This document shows, one piece after another, positions 1-8,040 of a stretch of DNA of 32,604 nucleotides. Within the stretch, counting starts at the first letter, position 1; the number at the start of each line of letters is the position of its first letter. A model generated the notes under the pieces. It was not told the origin of the DNA and searched no databases. It was given only the letters and a program-made list of their open reading frames with translations. Position numbers and translations under genes: made by a program. The stretch is from Clostridiaceae bacterium. GTDB lineage: Bacteria; Bacillota; Clostridia; DSM-8532. The stretch covers positions 1 to 32,604 of the forward strand of contig JAAYKJ010000051.1 of assembly GCA_012522505.1 (NCBI GenBank). The letters run 5' to 3'.

Positions 1-59
1 AAGGACTTCAAAAATTCTATGATAATAACTATAAATAATATTACACAATAGAAAATCGG

Positions 60-101
60 AAACATACGGAGCATTTGCTTTTATATATGCTCCGTATGTT
101 T
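60..101 (+). terminator. Hairpin, probable terminator of a gene left of the window
   Basis: A perfect 15-bp inverted repeat pairs 60-74 with 87-101 around a 12-nt loop. A T-rich but interrupted tract follows (GTGTTTGTT). No gene is visible in 1-211 before the dehydrogenase start, so this hairpin most likely ends a transcript entering from the left. The imperfect U tract leaves some doubt. Confidence 0.6.
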
Positions 102-149
102 GTGTTTGTTACATGCATAAGGAATTATTTTCGGGCGATTAAATCAATT

Positions 150-161
150 ATTTGATAAAAT
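150..161 (+). promoter_or_regulatory. Candidate extended -10 promoter of the dehydrogenase gene
   Basis: The sequence TGATAAAAT (153-161) fits an extended -10 element (TGn followed by TAAAAT). No convincing -35 lies 17 bp upstream. It is about 50 bp before the start codon at 212 and is the only good candidate between the upstream hairpin and the gene. Confidence 0.35.
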
Positions 162-211
162 GTTATGAAAAGCAAGAAGGGGTATAGGAATATGGTTTTA
201 AGGAGGCAACA

Positions 212-1288
212 ATGTATACTATTCCAAAAACGATGAAAGCGTTGGTTGCATTCAGCACAACGGATTTTCGGCTGATAGCCGATTACCCAGTGCCAGATTG
301 CGGACCTAATGATGTGATTATCAAGACAGAAGGTTGCGGTATATGCGCGGGTGATCTGAAATGCAAGCACGGGGCAGCGATGTTTTGGGGTGATGAAAAC
401 CAGCCTTCCTGGGTTGAACCGCCGTTTATACCGGGACATGAATTCGTTGGAACTGCTGTCGCAGTAGGAGAGAATGTAAAGGATATTACAGTTGGTGAAC
501 GTTTGGCAGCCGATCAGATTGTTCCCTGTGGTCAGTGCCGTTTCTGCAAAAGAGGGCAGTATTGGATGTGTCAGCCGCACAAAATTTTTGGTTTTTTTAA
601 CAGTCTCAATGGCGGTATGGCGGAATATGTCAGATTGCCAAAAGGATCGGTCATATCAAAGGTTCCCAAAGATTTACCGTTGGAAAAAGCCTTGCTCATT
701 GAACCATATGCATGCTCAAAACATTGCATCGACAGGGCTCAAATCGGGTGCGAGGACGTAGTAGTTATTGCCGGTGCAGGTACTCTGGGTCTTGGTATGA
801 TTACTTATGCCCGCATGAAAAGCCCGGCGAAATTAATCGTTTTGGACATGATAGATTCAAGGCTGAACAAAGCCAAGGAATTCGGAGCGGACATTGTTAT
901 GAACCCCGGTACTGAAAACGTAGTTGAAAAGGTTATGAATATGACGGATGGTTATGGGTGTGATATCTATGTGGAAGCAACCGGGCATCCTTCTTCTGTA
1001 GTGCAGGGCCTTTCAATGATTCGCAAACTCGGACGTTTTGTAGAATTTTCAGTATTCGGTGAGCCAACAACTGTAGACTGGTCCATTATCGGGGATAGAA
1101 AAGAACTTGATGTTTTAGGTTCGCACCTTTCTCCGTATTCCTATCCATTTGTGATTGAGAATATTGCAAACGGGAAACTTAAGACAGAAGGCGTGGTGTC
1201 ACGTGTTTTTGAGATTGAAGACTGGCAAAAAGCTTTTGAGTATTCAACTGGAAAACATGGTGATCTTAAGGTTGCTATTAAGTTTTAA
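212..1288 (+). CDS. Zinc-dependent medium-chain dehydrogenase, erythritol/L-threitol dehydrogenase type
   Basis: This 358-aa protein is a medium-chain NAD(P)-dependent alcohol/polyol dehydrogenase, cytosolic, oxidising a secondary hydroxyl of a polyol. The N-terminal catalytic domain has the zinc-site stretch GCGICAGDLKC, the PGHEFVG segment, and the structural-zinc cysteines in PCGQCRFCKRGQYWMC. The Rossmann domain shows GAGTLGLG near residue 190. Several stretches (AAMFWGDENQPSWVEPPFIP, ATGHPSSVVQGLSMIRKLGR, SIIGDRKELDVLGSHL) match what I recall of erythritol/L-threitol dehydrogenases rather than threonine or sorbitol dehydrogenase. An AAGGAGG ribosome site ends 5 nt before the ATG. It stands alone, with hairpins on both sides, so no pathway neighbours confirm the substrate. 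Family call is firm; substrate is inferred. Confidence 0.85.
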   Translation: MYTIPKTMKALVAFSTTDFRLIADYPVPDCGPNDVIIKTEGCGICAGDLKCKHGAAMFWGDENQPSWVEPPFIPGHEFVGTAVAVGENVKDITVGERLAADQIVPCGQCRFCKRGQYWMCQPHKIFGFFNSLNGGMAEYVRLPKGSVISKVPKDLPLEKALLIEPYACSKHCIDRAQIGCEDVVVIAGAGTLGLGMITYARMKSPAKLIVLDMIDSRLNKAKEFGADIVMNPGTENVVEKVMNMTDGYGCDIYVEATGHPSSVVQGLSMIRKLGRFVEFSVFGEPTTVDWSIIGDRKELDVLGSHLSPYSYPFVIENIANGKLKTEGVVSRVFEIEDWQKAFEYSTGKHGDLKVAIKF

Positions 1289-1344
1289 TATGGAAACTTT
1301 GTTTCTACCAACCGAGCAAGCACTTTGTTGAAAAGAAAAAAATC

Positions 1345-1385
1345 CGCAAAAATATTGGGGAAGCAATTGCTTCCTCTTCTTTTTG
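1345..1385 (+). terminator. Rho-independent terminator after the dehydrogenase gene
   Basis: GGGGAAGC (1357-1364) pairs with GCTTCC(TC) (1369-1376) around AATT, followed by TTCTTTTT. An outer GCAAAAA/TTTTTGC pairing can extend the stem. It lies about 70 bp after the dehydrogenase stop codon. The rest of 1289-1500 shows no gene. Confidence 0.65.
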
Positions 1386-1500
1386 CAATTGTTTATCAAA
1401 TGCTCCCAGCACCCCTGCCGTTATGTACATCTATCTCTCAAATATATATGATGTAAACATCACCCCTGCCTCTACCCAATCACCTTGTTAATCCAATGGT

Positions 1501-1529
1501 TTGACGGGGTTTTTTTGGTATGTTATCAT
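1501..1529 (+). promoter_or_regulatory. Sigma-A type promoter of the SLH/transglutaminase gene
   Basis: TTGACG (1501-1506) and TATCAT (1524-1529) are separated by exactly 17 bp, a near-consensus vegetative promoter. Transcription would start near 1536, leaving a leader of about 90 nt. A hairpin (1534-1554) would form at or very near the 5' end of that RNA. Confidence 0.6.
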
Positions 1530-1533
1530 TGTG

Positions 1534-1554
1534 ACCTAAGGCTTGCCTTTAGGT
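1534..1554 (+). other. 5' leader stem-loop
   Basis: ACCTAAGGC (1534-1542) pairs with GCCTTTAGGT (1545-1554) with one bulge and a two-base loop, followed by TTTTGG. By position it would sit at the extreme 5' end of the transcript from the promoter at 1501-1529. It may protect the message or attenuate it; the sequence cannot decide. Confidence 0.4.
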
Positions 1555-1626
1555 TTTGGTTATTAGGTCCTGTGAAGGTCTTAAGAAGCAGATCGGCACA
1601 TAAGATGTTGAGTAGAGGTGAATTTA

Positions 1627-3333
1627 ATGAAGAGAAGAGTATATAAAGCCATGGTGGCTGGAGTAACTGCGATTCTATTGTTATTACAATGCATACCGGG
1701 GGTTCTTGCACAGGAAAGGCCGCTTGATATTCTTTACCCATCTCATTTGCTTCCCACAGCCTCTTTCAATGGGCGTTTCACCGATATGGATCTGTCAAGT
1801 CTTCAAAGGATTCCATCTGCGCAGGCACTTAACATATTGAATGTCCTTCGTGGAACCGGTGGGGATCTGATGCTGGAGCGAACAGCAAACCGTATGGAAG
1901 GTGCGGCCATGCTCGTGCGCCTGTTAGGGGCCGAGCAGGAAGCTTTAACTGTGCAATCCAGTCATCCGTTTACCGATGTTTCCCCGTGGGCAAGCCCGTA
2001 TATTGGATATTTGTATGAGAATGGACTGACGAATGGCATTGGCAACAACCTGTATGGGTCTAACCTGCCCATCAATGAAAAAGCCTACCTTACGTTTTTA
2101 CTGCGGGCACTGGGGTACAGTGACAAAAACGGGTTGGATTTTACATGGGACACAGTGGAACAGACCGCACGCCAAACAGGGCTTTTACTCCCCGGAGAGA
2201 GCTTCAGCGAAGAAGCAGCTTTCTTGCGGCAGCGTCTTTCGGAGTTGTCGTGGAGAGCGATGTTTCTGAACCATAAAACCAGACGAGAGCCACTGCTGGT
2301 ATTTTTGCACGAGCAGGGAATGATCTCCGGTGAAAGCCTGGAGGTTTTACTGCAGGCCGAGAACTTGAACCCGATCAATCGATGGTATTCTATTCTTCCA
2401 CAACTTGTGGATGGTCTGAAGAACCATGACGAAAAAATTGAGCTTCCATTCGGCAAAACCTTTGCTGAATCGGAGTTATCAAAATATGGGACAATTCTGA
2501 TGGAGCGGGCTAATCATGAGTCCGGGGTTTTTGTGGCTGGTTATTCAATTGAATCTTGGCTGGAAGGTGATGAGCACACGCTGGTTATCAGCCCCCGGTA
2601 TACGAACAGCAAACAGGATGCGGCTGTACTGCAAGCATGGGTAAGGCAACTGGTTGATGATATTATCCAGCCCGGGATGAGCGATTATGAAAAAGTGAAG
2701 ACCATTCACGACTTTATCATTATCGCCTTGCAATATGATACCAGTCCCAGCCCTCCGGATTCCTCCTTTCATGCCTTTGGTGCACTGAATACGGGGAAAG
2801 CTGTCTGCGGGGCTTATGCCGAGTTGATGGTGCTGCTTTTGAACAGGGCGGGCGTACCATGCCGCATGGTAACCGGAACCGGCGATGGTCTGTCCCATGC
2901 ATGGAATATCGTGGCCATAGACGGTGTATTATACCATGTGGACACTACCTGGGATGATCCGATCACTGGTGACGCACCAAACAAGGTTATACGGTATGAC
3001 TATTTCAACCTTACCGATGAAGAGATGGCAAAGGAACATATTTGGGTTCAAGAGGATTATCCGGCCTGCACCGAAACCAGAGAGAATTATTTCGTAAAGG
3101 AAAATCTGATACTCCAGGATGCAGATGCACTGAAAAAAGCCTTAAAGGAGGCTTTGCTCTGGGGAAGATCAAGCTGCATGTTCAGGATGAACGATTCTTC
3201 GGTTACCGAAGAGGATATCAACGATTTGGTTCTACAGGCTAACGCCGAAGTGGGGCATGTGCTTGACGCATATATGTTTTCCTATAATGAGGCCATGGGG
3301 GTTATAGTTATTGAATCCTTTGAGTACCACTAG
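1627..3333 (+). CDS. Exported SLH-domain protein with transglutaminase-like domain
   Basis: The protein (568 aa) begins with a signal peptide: MKRR, a hydrophobic run, then a likely cleavage after VLAQ near residue 29. Residues about 45-160 hold two SLH-like repeats (FTDMD..., then HPFTDVSPWASPYIGYLYENG), which usually bind secondary cell-wall polymer. A transglutaminase-like fold follows with an intact triad: C394 in GKAVCGAYAE, H424 in SHAWN and D439 in HVDTTWDDP. Such exported proteins act on the wall or at the cell surface as cross-linkers or peptidases; the substrate is unknown. I chose ATG 1627 because AGAGGTG (1614-1620) is then 6 nt upstream; a GTG at 1618 overlaps that site. It is monocistronic. 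Confidence 0.8.
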   Translation: MKRRVYKAMVAGVTAILLLLQCIPGVLAQERPLDILYPSHLLPTASFNGRFTDMDLSSLQRIPSAQALNILNVLRGTGGDLMLERTANRMEGAAMLVRLLGAEQEALTVQSSHPFTDVSPWASPYIGYLYENGLTNGIGNNLYGSNLPINEKAYLTFLLRALGYSDKNGLDFTWDTVEQTARQTGLLLPGESFSEEAAFLRQRLSELSWRAMFLNHKTRREPLLVFLHEQGMISGESLEVLLQAENLNPINRWYSILPQLVDGLKNHDEKIELPFGKTFAESELSKYGTILMERANHESGVFVAGYSIESWLEGDEHTLVISPRYTNSKQDAAVLQAWVRQLVDDIIQPGMSDYEKVKTIHDFIIIALQYDTSPSPPDSSFHAFGALNTGKAVCGAYAELMVLLLNRAGVPCRMVTGTGDGLSHAWNIVAIDGVLYHVDTTWDDPITGDAPNKVIRYDYFNLTDEEMAKEHIWVQEDYPACTETRENYFVKENLILQDADALKKALKEALLWGRSSCMFRMNDSSVTEEDINDLVLQANAEVGHVLDAYMFSYNEAMGVIVIESFEYH

Positions 3334-3444
3334 GCCTGTAATCAAGCTTTCCCTCCCCCCTCTCCTTCCCCTTCTGCTCAACTTGTCAGAGATCTTCGTG
3401 GAGAAATAATTCGCTGCACAAAACATATTATTTTAACACGAAAC

Positions 3445-3462
3445 ATGTCGAAGAATCGACAT
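3445..3462. promoter_or_regulatory. Short inverted repeat upstream of the LytTR regulator
   Basis: ATGTCG (3445-3450) and CGACAT (3457-3462) form a perfect 6-bp inverted repeat with a 6-nt spacer, about 50 bp before the regulator start. A weak promoter, TTGTCA (3382-3387) with AATAAT 16 bp later, lies upstream. It may be an operator or a leader hairpin. Confidence 0.3.
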
Positions 3463-3512
3463 TTATGGTAAACTGAACTTGGGTAATTGAATCTGTAAGG
3501 GGAGGAATGTGG

Positions 3513-4235
3513 ATGCAAATTGCTGTCTGTGATGATAATATTGATGAGCTTTCCAATATGGTACAGCTCCTCGATCAATACAGGGTATCAAGAAATTTGA
3601 ACTGCGAATATGCCGCATTTCCGAATGGGTTTGAGTTAATTTCTTGTCTGACAAAAGGGAAGCGGTTTGATATATACTGCCTGGATATCATGATGCCTGG
3701 CTTTACGGGCATGGATGTGGCGAAGGAAGTGCGTGGGTTTGACAAAACCGCGCCGATTCTGTTTTTTACCTCATCACCTGATTTTGCTTTTGAAAGCTAT
3801 TCGGTGAGAGCCATCAACTATATTCTAAAGCCTGTGACAAAGGAGAAATTTTTTGTCACCTTTGACGAGCTGCTGGAGCAGATCAAGGCCGAAAAAGATG
3901 ACGATGCGATTGTCGTAAAGAGCAGTGAAGGCATCAAGAAAATCCTGATCTCCAATTTGGTATTTGCTGAGGTTCTCGGCAGGGATGTGTTGTATCATCT
4001 ACGCTCGGGCAAAATAACAGAATGCAGTGAGTCTTTTTCCTCTGTTTGCGATAAGCTTATGAAATATGGATGTTTTATCAAACCTCACCGTTCCTATCTT
4101 GTGAACATGCAGTATGTGGATACCATCGAAAATCATCAGATAACTTTGCAAACCAGGGCTGTTGTCCCTATTGCACAGGGTAAAACAAAGGAGATCAAGA
4201 AGCGGTATCTGAATTATCAAATGGAGGGGGAATAA
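3513..4235 (+). CDS. LytTR-family response regulator (AgrA/LytR type)
   Basis: This 240-aa cytosolic regulator has an N-terminal receiver domain with the acidic pair in VCDDN, the phospho-acceptor D58 in CLDIMMPG and the conserved lysine in ILKPV. From about residue 130 it carries a LytTR DNA-binding domain, recognisable from KILISNLVFAEVLGRDVLYH and FIKPHRSYLVNMQYV. These proteins bind promoter repeats after phosphorylation by a GHKL-type sensor kinase, typically controlling peptide, virulence or cell-surface genes. ATG 3513 is preferred over ATG 3507 because the AAGGGGAGG site ends at 3505. The partner kinase that normally follows is missing except for a 40-codon stump, so this may be an orphan regulator. 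Confidence 0.88.
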   Translation: MQIAVCDDNIDELSNMVQLLDQYRVSRNLNCEYAAFPNGFELISCLTKGKRFDIYCLDIMMPGFTGMDVAKEVRGFDKTAPILFFTSSPDFAFESYSVRAINYILKPVTKEKFFVTFDELLEQIKAEKDDDAIVVKSSEGIKKILISNLVFAEVLGRDVLYHLRSGKITECSESFSSVCDKLMKYGCFIKPHRSYLVNMQYVDTIENHQITLQTRAVVPIAQGKTKEIKKRYLNYQMEGE

Positions 4236-4239
4236 TGTA

Positions 4240-4362
4240 GTGGTAGAAACCGTCATTGAATTCTCCCGTTACTTTATTGCCATGACGTTCGGTTCGGCGG
4301 TTGAAGCCAGCCTCGCTGGAATGGCCCGTATGCGAGAAATTACCTGGCTTTGGGGTGCTTGA
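4240..4362 (+). pseudogene. Probable N-terminal remnant of a sensor histidine kinase
   Basis: A 40-codon reading frame starts with GTG 4 bp after the regulator stop codon and ends at TGA 4360-4362. Its product (ETVIEFSRYFIAMTFGSAVE and on) looks like the first membrane helix of an AgrC/GHKL-type sensor kinase, the usual neighbour of a LytTR regulator. No kinase catalytic sequence is found in any frame of 4363-4594, so the rest appears deleted. It could instead be a genuine small membrane peptide. The remainder of the gap to 4594 holds only a loose AAAAAGGC/GCCTTTTT repeat (4440-4493) with a long loop. Confidence 0.4.
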
Positions 4363-4594
4363 ACATCTGTTTATATTTCAGGCCACGAGTTGAATTCAAG
4401 GCTCATTGTGTAGATATGTTACAGATGAAACAGCATCAAAAAAAGGCGAGTATTGGAACTCACCTCGGTTTGAAGGAATAGTACGGCCTTTTTGGTGAAT
4501 TGGCCGCCAGCAAAGACTCGTTTTGAATTACGAATATATTGAACAGACTGTTAATATGTTGCATCATATTAAGCAGAAACCTTATCACTTTTAT

Positions 4595-5356
4595 CTAGGA
4601 GTATCTTTTGAATGATTCTTTCTTTTCAGCAACACCAATATGAACCTGTTGCTTTTGAAGTATTTTAAGCTTGACGAGAATGACCATCTTCTCGGTTAGC
4701 TTCTGGAATTTGCATTCCCAGGGCATATCGCTGTCAACCGGATAGCAGCACTCGTGAATGTCGCTTTCGAAAAACTTCGCTTCTTCCAGTTCACAAAAAA
4801 CAGGTTCGTTGAAGAATTCCTGTGCTTCAAAGGCATCTTCGCATGCTTTACGCCCAATGATGGTTTTTCCGCCACAAATACTTTTTCCTTCGCAGTCAAT
4901 GCTGTAAGCGGCCTGTTTGGCCGTGGGTTGGAATGTAATATGGGGCGGTGAGAAATAGCAAATTTCTGTTACGCAGGTAAACGGAACGTTAACGGTTAAA
5001 TGTTTTATATCGCCACTGATTCCGTCTTTCTTGCATATTTTATCGGGAGTAGCGTATTCAATGTTTTTACGGACAAATCCGGCAAGGAATAGTTTACCTT
5101 TTCCCATCTTTCCAATGTCAATCAGCTTGCATTGCGTAATAAAAAGGTTCTTCTTAATTCTTTTGATTTCAAATACAGGTTCGGGAAGGTCAATGCATGC
5201 TTCAATGACTACCTGTACAACCGGTTCTGCGAGCACTACAGGTATTTTTCCCGTGAGGGGACCGCTCAGGCCATCCGGTTTTCCCATCGTACTCGTGCAT
5301 TCCGGTAATGTGACGGCTTTTATAACTCCGCAATCTCTGATACTTTCTCCAATCAA
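4595..5356 (-). CDS. SPOCS/DUF3794-like spore-surface protein (CsxC-like)
   Basis: The 253-aa protein shows the signature of Clostridial SPOCS/DUF3794 proteins: KIPVVLAEPVVQVVIEACID, then LPEPVFEIKRIKKNLFITQC, then KLFLAGFVRKNIEYATPDKI, then NVPFTCVTEICYFSPP. Proteins of this class are structural components of spore coat or exosporium; the cysteine content suits disulfide cross-linking in that layer. No signal peptide is seen, as expected for coat proteins assembled from the mother cell. The start is TTG 5356, with GGAGG 8 nt upstream. A sigma-K-type promoter match lies about 50 bp upstream. The next minus-strand gene is a diverged paralogue. The exact role in the spore is inferred. Confidence 0.65.
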   Translation of the reverse strand: MIGESIRDCGVIKAVTLPECTSTMGKPDGLSGPLTGKIPVVLAEPVVQVVIEACIDLPEPVFEIKRIKKNLFITQCKLIDIGKMGKGKLFLAGFVRKNIEYATPDKICKKDGISGDIKHLTVNVPFTCVTEICYFSPPHITFQPTAKQAAYSIDCEGKSICGGKTIIGRKACEDAFEAQEFFNEPVFCELEEAKFFESDIHECCYPVDSDMPWECKFQKLTEKMVILVKLKILQKQQVHIGVAEKKESFKRYS

Positions 5357-5409
5357 GTGTTACACCTCCATAAATTCTGATGTATGGAACGAGTCCAGTA
5401 TTCCTACTA

Positions 5410-5436
5410 TATAATATGTACATGTCCATCGAAGGT
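5410..5436 (-). promoter_or_regulatory. Candidate sigma-K promoter of the SPOCS protein
   Basis: Read on the minus strand, AC (5436-5435) is followed by exactly 16 nt and then CATATTATA (5418-5410). This fits the Bacillus sigma-K pattern AC-N16/17-CATANNNTA at every defined position. The expected start near 5403 leaves a leader of about 45 nt before TTG 5356. Late mother-cell expression would suit a coat protein. Confidence 0.5.
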
Positions 5437-5560
5437 GACATAATTTATACAATTTGCGAAACCAAATTATTCTGATCCAGCGGGTTTAATAAGAATCTTC
5501 CACGGGTGCATTCGTGAATGACGCTGCGGTACACCTATGCTTGCGCGTGATTGGCTAATT

Positions 5561-6202
5561 TCATCGAAGATAAACACATTGTTTTTGCGTCAACAGGAAC
5601 GAGATGGAAAGGATCAATTCAATGGCCGTTTCATTCGGGTTCAAACCCGTGCAAAAGTTGACCTCCCGCGCATGGATGTTCAGGATTTCACACTGCAGAA
5701 AATCCTGTGAATTCGGTTTTGTCCCTAAAGTAAAGTTTGGCTCGGGCGTAAACTTACCTGGAGGCAACTCCACGGAAACCATGGAATCTGCTTTCTTTAG
5801 CCTGGGAGGAAGGTAGTATTCAATATCCGTGCTAAACTCAAAGGGAATTTTCATCGAAACAAAGCCGAGCTTCCCCTGGCTATCGTTAACACCAGACTCA
5901 GTATCCAGGTAATCAATGTTTTCGATCAGAAAACCCGAGAAGAAGACTTTTCCTTTGTTATTATCCATATGAATCAGCCGGCAGGAAGTTATCTGAGTCT
6001 CTGTAGCGCATCTTTTAATTTGTTCCACAGCTTTTTGTAGTTTTGGCTTGATTTCGATATGAAGGATGTTCTTGTTGCAGGAGATGACAACCGGCAGCCA
6101 TAGCGGAAGCGGTGTCTTGTTAAAAAATGGGCCAAGGCTTTCGCTGCTGCATACATAAACTGCTGCCATCCGGGCTTCATCCCCCTGTATTTCTTTGCAC
6201 AT
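5561..6202 (-). CDS. Second SPOCS/DUF3794-like protein, diverged paralogue
   Basis: The 213-aa product repeats the layout of the preceding SPOCS protein: PLPLWLPVVISCNKNILHIE, an ETQITSCRLIH segment matching ITQCKLI, GKVFFSGFLIENIDYL matching the KLFLAGFVRKNIEYA motif, and a SMKIPFEFSTDIEYYLPP segment matching NVPFTCVTEICYFSPP. It has fewer cysteines in the C-terminal half. It is therefore likely another spore-surface structural protein. I chose the ATG at 6202 because GGAG stands 7 nt upstream; an upstream ATG at 6241 has no ribosome site. It lies in tandem with its paralogue, separated by about 200 bp (5357-5560) that contains the sigma-K-like promoter. Confidence 0.55.
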   Translation of the reverse strand: MCKEIQGDEARMAAVYVCSSESLGPFFNKTPLPLWLPVVISCNKNILHIEIKPKLQKAVEQIKRCATETQITSCRLIHMDNNKGKVFFSGFLIENIDYLDTESGVNDSQGKLGFVSMKIPFEFSTDIEYYLPPRLKKADSMVSVELPPGKFTPEPNFTLGTKPNSQDFLQCEILNIHAREVNFCTGLNPNETAIELILSISFLLTQKQCVYLR

Positions 6203-6421
6203 AAAAACACTCCATAAATGGTAAAGCTCTTGTGTTACCATTTATTTATTCATGTATTGCCCCGGTTATGATAGGAACCTTGTTTTGGCGTACAATTCGC
6301 GCAGGCGCTCAGTCAATCGGTTTTAGAATGCATCAGACTAATAGAACGGACAAACGTATTTAGATCTGAAAAAGGAAGAGCTTGATTGAAGATGTTTGTT
6401 AAAAAAATATCTAGTCGTCCA

Positions 6422-6450
6422 TGTTGCTAACCAGCCGGAAACAATATAAT
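6422..6450 (+). promoter_or_regulatory. Candidate promoter of the exporter operon
   Basis: A perfect TATAAT (6445-6450) stands 32 bp before the ATPase start. The -35 is weak: TGTTGC at 6422-6427 gives 17-bp spacing. The predicted 5' leader is only about 25 nt and includes the AGGTGG ribosome site. Confidence 0.45.
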
Positions 6451-6481
6451 ATGAATGTGAACAGGACAGGTGGATACAAGT

Positions 6482-7231
6482 ATGATATTTATGGAAAATC
6501 TATGGAAGATCTATAGAACAGGAACAATCTCTGTTGAGGCATTAAGAGGGATCGATTTCAGCGTGGAAGAGGGAGAGTTTGTTTCCATTATGGGGCCATC
6601 CGGATCGGGTAAGTCCACACTGATGAACATCATCGGATGTCTTGATAGATTGACGAAAGGAACCTATACATTAAACAATATCGACATAACCGTTTTATCC
6701 GAGCACGAGCTGGCGAAAATTAGAAACTCGCAGATAGGATTTGTCTTTCAAACCTTTAACCTGTTGCCCAGAATGACGGCGTTGAAAAATGTTGAATTAC
6801 CCATGATCTATGCTGGTGAATCGGCAAGAAAGAGACGGGAGAAGGCCATAGAAGCTTTGCGAAAAGTGGATTTGCTTGACCGAATGGATCATAAACCGAA
6901 TGAGTTGTCAGGCGGACAGAGGCAAAGGGTGGCTATTGCAAGGGCTCTGGTGAACAATCCATCCATACTGCTTGCTGATGAGCCTACAGGAAACCTGGAC
7001 AGCAAATCCGGCGAAGAGATTATGGCGATCTTTCAAAACCTGAATCGGGAAGGGGTAACTATTATTTTGGTAACCCATGAACCCGACATTGCGCAGCATT
7101 CTCACAGGGTTGTTACCTTTAGGGATGGCTTGGTTTTGAAGGACGAAAAGGTGAAAGAGCCGCTGGATGCACTAAACGTTCTGGATGCGATGATCCAGCA
7201 GAATTTAATCTATCAGGAAAAAATAGTATAG
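6482..7231 (+). CDS. ABC exporter ATPase, MacB/LolD class (YknY-like)
   Basis: This 249-aa ATPase energises the exporter encoded by the next three genes. It has Walker [10 protein letters not shown], the Q-loop [20 protein letters not shown], the signature [15 protein letters not shown], Walker [14 protein letters not shown] and the switch histidine in LVTHEPD. The GNLDSKSG and NLLPR segments are typical of the MacB/LolD/FtsE group, which pairs with permeases carrying four membrane helices. ATG 6482 was chosen because AGGTGG lies 8 nt upstream; a GTG at 6470 would lie inside that site. It is the first gene of a four-gene operon (gaps of 17, 24 and 4 bp). Confidence 0.92.
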   Translation: MIFMENLWKIYRTGTISVEALRGIDFSVEEGEFVSIMGPSGSGKSTLMNIIGCLDRLTKGTYTLNNIDITVLSEHELAKIRNSQIGFVFQTFNLLPRMTALKNVELPMIYAGESARKRREKAIEALRKVDLLDRMDHKPNELSGGQRQRVAIARALVNNPSILLADEPTGNLDSKSGEEIMAIFQNLNREGVTIILVTHEPDIAQHSHRVVTFRDGLVLKDEKVKEPLDALNVLDAMIQQNLIYQEKIV

Positions 7232-7248
7232 CAAGGGAGGATGTCAAA

Positions 7249-8016
7249 ATGTATTACGGAACAGACACTGTGGAAACAGCAGAATTAAATATTCCGGAAA
7301 GAATGAACATATTCCAGAGAATAGGAAATTTGCTATTTTCGCCCTCAAAACTGTTTTCATTTATTAAAAAGAAGCCCACCATTCTTTTTCCGATCATCCT
7401 TATATGTATCGGAGTAATCGCTTTACAGTTAATTTTATGGGAGCCTTTAGAAAAGGTACAAATAGATACCTTGTACAATGCATATAAAAGCGCGGGGATG
7501 AGTGTGGCACCAAGTGAAATAGAGCAAACTGCGAAAGCCCTTATGATAGGTACTATTATAGCTATGCCTTTTGGCTATATAGCGGTCTGGCTTTTTGCAA
7601 CATTGATCCTTTATGCGATGTTTCGTCTGGTAAAGTGTGAAAAGGGCATGAAAAAATACTTTTCCATGGTTGGGTATATCTTCTTAATCTTCATTTTTGG
7701 TCAGCTGATCAATTCAGCATGCATGTATTATACGGGAAATATGACAGCACCTATGGTAACCTCCCTTGCGACGTTCCTTGCTCCGGAAATGAACGGAACC
7801 TTTCTTTATGGGCTGGCATCCGGCATTGAAATTTTTAACGTATGGGCCTTCATTTTGTTTGGAATTGGGTTTGTTTATACCGGTGGTGTAAGCAGAAAAA
7901 AATCATACATAATGACAGCTGTTCTGTTCGTAGTTGTTTTGCTTGCAAGTGCCGGGTTCACTTCTTTACTTGCCGGGGTTCAGAACAGTTTGCAGGGATC
8001 TTACCCGGGTTTATAA
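7249..8016 (+). CDS. Yip1-family multi-pass membrane protein (YknW-like)
   Basis: The 255-aa protein has a short cytosolic N-terminus (RIGNLLFSPSKLFSFIKKKP), typical of Yip1-domain proteins, then about five hydrophobic segments: ILFPIILICIGVIALQLILW; IGTIIAMPFGYIAVWLFATL; a third at about 140-160; FNVWAFILFGIGFVYTGG; and the C-terminal VLFVVVLLASAGF. Bacterial Yip1 proteins such as Bacillus YknW assist assembly of a MacAB-like exporter. The location between ATPase and adaptor supports that role. GGGAGG stands 8 nt before the ATG. There is no enzymatic motif. Confidence 0.75.
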   Translation: MYYGTDTVETAELNIPERMNIFQRIGNLLFSPSKLFSFIKKKPTILFPIILICIGVIALQLILWEPLEKVQIDTLYNAYKSAGMSVAPSEIEQTAKALMIGTIIAMPFGYIAVWLFATLILYAMFRLVKCEKGMKKYFSMVGYIFLIFIFGQLINSACMYYTGNMTAPMVTSLATFLAPEMNGTFLYGLASGIEIFNVWAFILFGIGFVYTGGVSRKKSYIMTAVLFVVVLLASAGFTSLLAGVQNSLQGSYPGL

Positions 8017-8040
8017 CAGGATTCAAAAGGAGAATAATCG

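Noticed and set aside
3347-3380. Pyrimidine-rich tract after the SLH/transglutaminase gene as a terminator
   Set aside because: It has no stem-forming partner and is C-rich rather than T-rich.
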